The notes below the pieces were generated by a model. That model was not told the DNA's origin. It made no database searches and saw only the letters and a program-made list of their open reading frames with translations. Positions 60,662 to 64,000 of a DNA stretch of 64,000 nt are shown here, one piece after another (position 1 is the stretch's first letter; every line of letters begins with the position of its first letter). Location of the stretch: positions 36,602 to 100,601 of the forward strand of contig CAKULV010000004.1 of assembly GCA_934667425.1 (NCBI GenBank), given 5' to 3'. Both the position numbers and the translations under genes were made by a program. The stretch is from an uncultured Kiritimatiellota bacterium (GTDB taxonomy: Bacteria; Verrucomicrobiota; Kiritimatiellia; RFP12; UBA1067).

Positions 60662-62179
60662 TCACGGTTCTTTCACTGGACGGTAGACGGGCGCGAGCGC
60701 ATCGTGTATGCGGCGGTAGCACGTGAAGAGATGGTCGTACTTGGCGGCAGTCGCCGGATCGGGACGGATCGTCCGGTCGATGTGCAGACATTTCGCCACG
60801 GCATCCTTCACGTCACGGAAGAGGCCAACGCCCGTTCCCGCGAGCAGACACGCGCCGAAGCTCGCGTCGCCCGGCGTAGGCACAGCGACTTCGCAGTTGA
60901 AGACGTTCGCGACGATCTCGCTCCAGAGCCGCGAACGCGCCCCTCCGCCGATGAGGAATATGCGCTTCACGTCAAGCCGCATCTCCTCAAGCGTACGGTA
61001 GCAGTCGCGCAGCGAGAACGCTACGCCTTCCATCAAAGCACGCGAGAAGTCGCCGCGCACAGACGATATCGACACGCCCGTGAACGAGGCCCGCAGGTTG
61101 GAGTCCCAGTACGGGCACCGTTCGCCCTGCAGGTAGGGATGGAAGAACACGCCGTTCGCACCGACCGGCGACGCTTCGGCCTCCCGGCCCATCACCTCCC
61201 AGACGCTCCGCCCGTCCAGCGGCTCCCTGTAGAATCCGTCGCGGAACCACCTCTGGCATAGCGCGGCGGCATTCGTCGCGCTGACCGAGTACCACATTCC
61301 GGGGACGATGTGCCCGTAGGTCAGCGTCTTCGGGTGCGGATGCGCGACGGCGGTCATCGCGTTCACGTTGCCAGCCGTGGCGAGCTTGATGATGAGGTCG
61401 CCCGGCTCGACCGCCCCGGCCCCGTAGTCCTCGACCGCGCTGTCGGACGATCCGCATACGACAGGCATCCCCTCCGGCAATCCCGTCGCGGCGGAAGCCG
61501 CCGCCGTCACTCCGCCCACGACGTCCGTAGGGCTGACGATTGAGGGCATCGCGGACGCCTTAAGCCCGGACAACCCTACGAGATCGGCGTCCCAGCAGGA
61601 TTTCTTCATGTCCCACATGAGGGTTCCCTGCGCCTCGATGTAATCCGTCGCGGCGTGCCCGGTAAGGAGATGGCGCACGTAGTCCTTCACGAAGAGGACG
61701 TGCTCGGTCTTCTTCAAGATGTCCGGCTCGTTCGCCTTGAGCCACATCATCTGGGGGAGCGTCCACGTGGGCGCAGGCATCTGATAGCACGTCGAGAACA
61801 CCTTCTCGCCCCATCCTGCCCGCAACGCGTCGCATTCCGCCGTAGAGCGCTGGTCGGTCCACATGATCGTGCGGCGCACAGGGTTGTAGCCCGCATCCAG
61901 CAGGACGGCATTGTGCGTCGAGCCGTCTAGAGAGCAGGCCGCGACGCGATGCAGGTCGATGCCCTTCTCCGCAAGCTTCTTCAGCGAGGCGCAGAGTGCA
62001 TCCCACCAGTCGGACGGCTCCTGTTCGCTCCAGCCGGGATGGTCGTGGTGCGTCGCGAATTCGGTGGACGCCTCCCCGACGAAACGTCCCGTCTCGTCAA
62101 GAACAGTGGTCTTGCACCCGCCGGTGCCGTAGTCGATGCCAAGGAGAAGCCTCATGGGTCTTGTCTCGCAGTTTTTCAT
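60662..62179 (-). CDS. FGGY-family carbohydrate kinase, xylulokinase-like
   Basis: A 505-residue cytoplasmic sugar kinase. The ATP-binding start LLLGIDYGTGGCK, the substrate region AACSLDGSTHNAVLLD with IMWTDQRSTAECDAL, the second FGGY motif (MEGVAFSLRDCYRTLEEMRL) and the C-terminal phosphate loop LIGGGARSRLWSEIVANVFN are all present, and the length is normal. Xylulose is the most likely substrate, but other ketoses or polyols are possible. It follows the FAD oxidoreductase gene by 3 nt after the stop. ATG 62179 or ATG 62155 may be the start; neither has a strong ribosome site. Confidence 0.88.
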   Translation of the reverse strand: MKNCETRPMRLLLGIDYGTGGCKTTVLDETGRFVGEASTEFATHHDHPGWSEQEPSDWWDALCASLKKLAEKGIDLHRVAACSLDGSTHNAVLLDAGYNPVRRTIMWTDQRSTAECDALRAGWGEKVFSTCYQMPAPTWTLPQMMWLKANEPDILKKTEHVLFVKDYVRHLLTGHAATDYIEAQGTLMWDMKKSCWDADLVGLSGLKASAMPSIVSPTDVVGGVTAAASAATGLPEGMPVVCGSSDSAVEDYGAGAVEPGDLIIKLATAGNVNAMTAVAHPHPKTLTYGHIVPGMWYSVSATNAAALCQRWFRDGFYREPLDGRSVWEVMGREAEASPVGANGVFFHPYLQGERCPYWDSNLRASFTGVSISSVRGDFSRALMEGVAFSLRDCYRTLEEMRLDVKRIFLIGGGARSRLWSEIVANVFNCEVAVPTPGDASFGACLLAGTGVGLFRDVKDAVAKCLHIDRTIRPDPATAAKYDHLFTCYRRIHDALAPVYRPVKEP

Positions 62180-62182
62180 GCC

Positions 62183-63613
62183 CTACAGATAGACTTTCTG
62201 GCGCACCAGTTCCTTGCGCAAAACGCCATAGTCAAGCGAGCGAGGGGCCTGCCCACCCTTCGCCGCAAGCGCCGCCGCGATTCCGGCGGCCTGCCCCGTC
62301 ACGAAACACGGGCAGATCAGGCGGAACGTGTCGATCGAGTCCCCTGTGCCGAGGCAGCGCCCGGCACACAGGAGGTTGTCAATCTTCTTCGGCACGATTG
62401 CGCCATACGGGATCTGGTGCGCCTTGTGGCCTGCGGCCATTCCGCACCAGCCAATCGGCTTCTCGAAAGTCGCCTGACGGCTGAGGTCCTTGCGGGAGAG
62501 GACTATCTCGGCATCGACAAGGCGCGTGGCCCTCGGACCTATCTGAGAGCATGTGTTGGCGATGTAGACCTGTTCCCAGCCGGGGGTTTTGCGCATCTTG
62601 CGCACATGCTCGAACCATTCCTTGCGGAAGGCTATCTCCGCCGCAGTCAGGTCGCGGACATCAAGCCCGTTGCCCTTCGGCCCCGCACCGGTGTTTCCCC
62701 ACCATAGGCAAGGGTTGCCTTCATTGGAACGCATCGGCCACTTGCCCGGCAAAGGCTTGCCGCTGGCATCCACCGGAGGCTTGCGGGCCGTTATGCGATC
62801 AATGTTGCCGAGCCGCACCACATGGCCGATTCCGTGGGTTATCTGGCGGTAATCGCCGCCGGCGCGGAACAGGAGATCGGCATCGCCTGTCGTATCGACC
62901 ACCTGCTTCGCGAGAATCGCCTGCCGCCCCTGCTTGGACTCGAAAACAACGCCCTGCACCTTGTTCCCGTCCTGAATGACATCCACACCCCAGGAATGGA
63001 AGAACATCTCGACTCCGGCCTCGGCGACCATCCGGTCCATCAGGTACTTGGCCCCTTCGGGATCCACCGTAGGCTGCCAGTGGATGTTGCCGTTCGCCCG
63101 TTCCGTGCCATAGTCTCCAATGTCGCTGCCGAGCGCATGCGCCCGATCCGCAAACTCCGTGACAAGTCCTCCCTGGACAAGCCGCCACTTGCCGTCTTCG
63201 TGCGCCGACGTGCAGAGCATGATCAGCACCATGCCGTTGGTGAAAAGGCCGCCAAGCGAACCATAGCGCTCGACAAGCGCCACTTTCGATCCGGCGCGTG
63301 CGGCGGCAATCGCGGCCGCGAAGCCGGCCGGACCGCCGCCAACCACCACTACATCCGTCTCGTGGAAGACAGGCAGCTTGTGGGCAGGCTCGTATACGAC
63401 GCCATCCCTTATGAAGCAGCTCGGGCCATCCGTCATTGTATGCTCAAGCGGGAATATCTTCTTCGCCCAGGAAGGAATGGCCGGATCGCCGACAGAACCC
63501 GGCGGAATCTTGCCGGATGACGGCACGTATTCGTCGGACAACGCAGCCCCGGTGACGCCCGCAACGCCCAGAAGGCCAACCTTCTTCAGAAATTCACGCT
63601 TGCTAATCTGCAT
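62183..63613 (-). CDS. Exported FAD-dependent oxidoreductase
   Basis: A 476-residue FAD-dependent oxidoreductase. ATG 63613 follows AAGGAGG at good spacing and starts a Tat-like signal with KR instead of RR (MQISKREFLKKVGLLGVAGV). The dinucleotide fold is TDVVVVGGGPAGFAAAIAAA, with ALVERYGSLGGLFTNGMVLI after it and VVDTTGDADLLFRAGGDYRQ mid-protein. The C-terminal FAD motif is NLLCAGRCLGTGDSIDTFRL. These enzymes are frequent in polysaccharide loci of this group; their sugar substrate is not established. It is co-transcribed with the FGGY kinase, suggesting oxidation or reduction of the sugar before uptake and phosphorylation. Confidence 0.87.
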   Translation of the reverse strand: MQISKREFLKKVGLLGVAGVTGAALSDEYVPSSGKIPPGSVGDPAIPSWAKKIFPLEHTMTDGPSCFIRDGVVYEPAHKLPVFHETDVVVVGGGPAGFAAAIAAARAGSKVALVERYGSLGGLFTNGMVLIMLCTSAHEDGKWRLVQGGLVTEFADRAHALGSDIGDYGTERANGNIHWQPTVDPEGAKYLMDRMVAEAGVEMFFHSWGVDVIQDGNKVQGVVFESKQGRQAILAKQVVDTTGDADLLFRAGGDYRQITHGIGHVVRLGNIDRITARKPPVDASGKPLPGKWPMRSNEGNPCLWWGNTGAGPKGNGLDVRDLTAAEIAFRKEWFEHVRKMRKTPGWEQVYIANTCSQIGPRATRLVDAEIVLSRKDLSRQATFEKPIGWCGMAAGHKAHQIPYGAIVPKKIDNLLCAGRCLGTGDSIDTFRLICPCFVTGQAAGIAAALAAKGGQAPRSLDYGVLRKELVRQKVYL

Positions 63614-63648
63614 ATCGAATGCCTCCTTAAACATCAATGATGTGGGCA

Positions 63649-63657
63649 ATTATACCA
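63649..63657 (-). promoter_or_regulatory. Extended -10 promoter (TGG-TATAAT) of the FAD oxidoreductase/kinase operon
   Basis: Minus-strand TGGTATAAT (63657-63649). The start near 63642 leaves a leader of about 29 nt that carries AAGGAGG, so this promoter gives a normal led mRNA. It uses the same TTTGGTATAAT element as 32373. Confidence 0.65.
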
Positions 63658-63660
63658 AAA

Positions 63661-63801
63661 CTAAAACTGATAGATGATAAAAATTTTTGACAGGATTGAC
63701 ACGGTTTGATTTACGATTTTCCGCTTTGCGATTTACGATTGCGTTTGGCCATTTCAGGTATTGATCGATTTGAGTGACAGTCGTGCATGATGGCTGGTGG
63801 C
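63661..63801. other. AT-rich intergenic stretch, no gene seen
   Basis: Less GC-rich than its surroundings, with runs such as AAAAATTTTT and several near-repeats of GATTTACGATT and GATTTTCCG-like text. I see no open frame with a ribosome site. Confidence 0.4.
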
Positions 63802-64000
63802 GTGCGGGTCGGCATGCATCGCAGCAGTGGCGACGGCGCCCTCGCCGTCGTGCATATGACAGACGCCCCTGTGCGGCACACGACGACGAGGGCGTCGTCG
63901 CTACATGGCTGGCATTGGCGTGTGGGTCGGCATGCATCGCAGCAGTGGCGACGGCGCCCTCGCCGTCGTGCATATGACAGACGCCCCTGTGCGGCACACG
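63802..64000. repeat. Tandem palindromic repeat array, truncated by the window end
   Basis: Two near-identical units with a 118-bp period. Each carries the perfect palindrome CGACGGCG-CCCT-CGCCGTCG (63831-63850 and 63949-63968); between them lies CGACGAC-GAGGGC-GTCGTCG (63881-63900). The same GGTCGGCATGCATCGCAGCA and CATATGACAGACGCCCCTGT segments flank both. Open frames through it are by-products of the repeat. The array probably continues past 64000. Confidence 0.8.

Noticed and set aside
63650..63997. Minus-strand 115-codon frame at the window end
   Set aside because: Produced by the tandem palindromic repeat; the protein text simply repeats twice and has no ribosome site.
1..64000. tRNA, rRNA, integrase, transposase or prophage genes
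   Set aside because: I looked for typical tRNA 3' ends, rRNA-like stretches and recombinase motifs and saw none that could be supported.

Overview
The window is a GC-rich chromosomal segment of a free-standing glycan degrader. Its gene content fits the Kiritimatiellota/Lentisphaerota/Verrucomicrobiota group, and I favour a gut- or rumen-type Kiritimatiellae. Supporting features are DUF4832/DUF4874, DUF4838 and DUF4091 proteins, many Tat- or lipoprotein-type exported Gfo/Idh/MocA oxidoreductases, giant secreted beta-strand-repeat proteins, FAD-dependent oxidoreductases fused to carbohydrate modules, and GntR/LacI-type sugar regulators. There is no SusC/SusD pair. The taxonomic call is inference from family content, not a search result. 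Almost everything except regulators, a two-component pair and a toxin-antitoxin pair lies on the minus strand.

Layout. 1-709: end of a sensor kinase overlapping a NarL-type response regulator. 750-2760: a secreted esterase surrounded by gene debris, including a truncated DUF3990 gene that keeps its promoter and a frameshifted beta-helix remnant. 2765-5853: two coupled secreted glycan enzymes. 5976-11126: a giant beta-strand protein and a GH20 hexosaminidase. 11227-18149: an operon of outer-membrane barrel, three exported Gfo/Idh/MocA proteins and a DapA/NanA-type aldolase, with a divergent PAS-AraC regulator. 18142-30963: a regulator-led operon of a GntR/LacI regulator, GH5-like enzyme, mannose-6-phosphate isomerase, GHL10-like enzyme, GH78 rhamnosidase and giant beta-strand protein. 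31208-45420: a sugar transporter-led chain of PIG-L deacetylase, TIM-barrel epimerase, DUF4838, phosphoesterase, beta-strand protein and a double-SGNH/glycosidase-like fusion, followed by a secreted propeller-like protein with its own promoter. 45484-52438: another GntR/LacI regulator, then a DUF4091 enzyme with a LamG-repeat protein. 52640-55439: DinJ/YafQ-type toxin-antitoxin, a NagB-like deaminase and a LacI-AraC hybrid regulator. 55482-63613: an FAD oxidoreductase/propeller fusion, a second outer-membrane barrel, another GntR/LacI regulator, and an FAD oxidoreductase with an FGGY kinase. 63800-64000: tandem palindromic repeats.

How the genes work together. Each operon looks like a self-contained polysaccharide locus. 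Exported hydrolases and esterases release sugars, exported oxidoreductases modify them, one transporter or a small outer-membrane barrel moves them, and cytoplasmic isomerases, aldolases and kinases feed them to central metabolism. A local regulator controls each set. Most operons end in, or contain, one very large secreted repeat protein.

The most striking regulatory pattern is that at least nine genes have a sigma70-like -10 box only 6-9 nt before the start codon and no Shine-Dalgarno sequence, which predicts leaderless mRNAs. These are mostly regulators, outer-membrane barrels and a transporter. Two of these promoters also share a 19-bp operator-like sequence centred about 46 nt upstream of the start codon.
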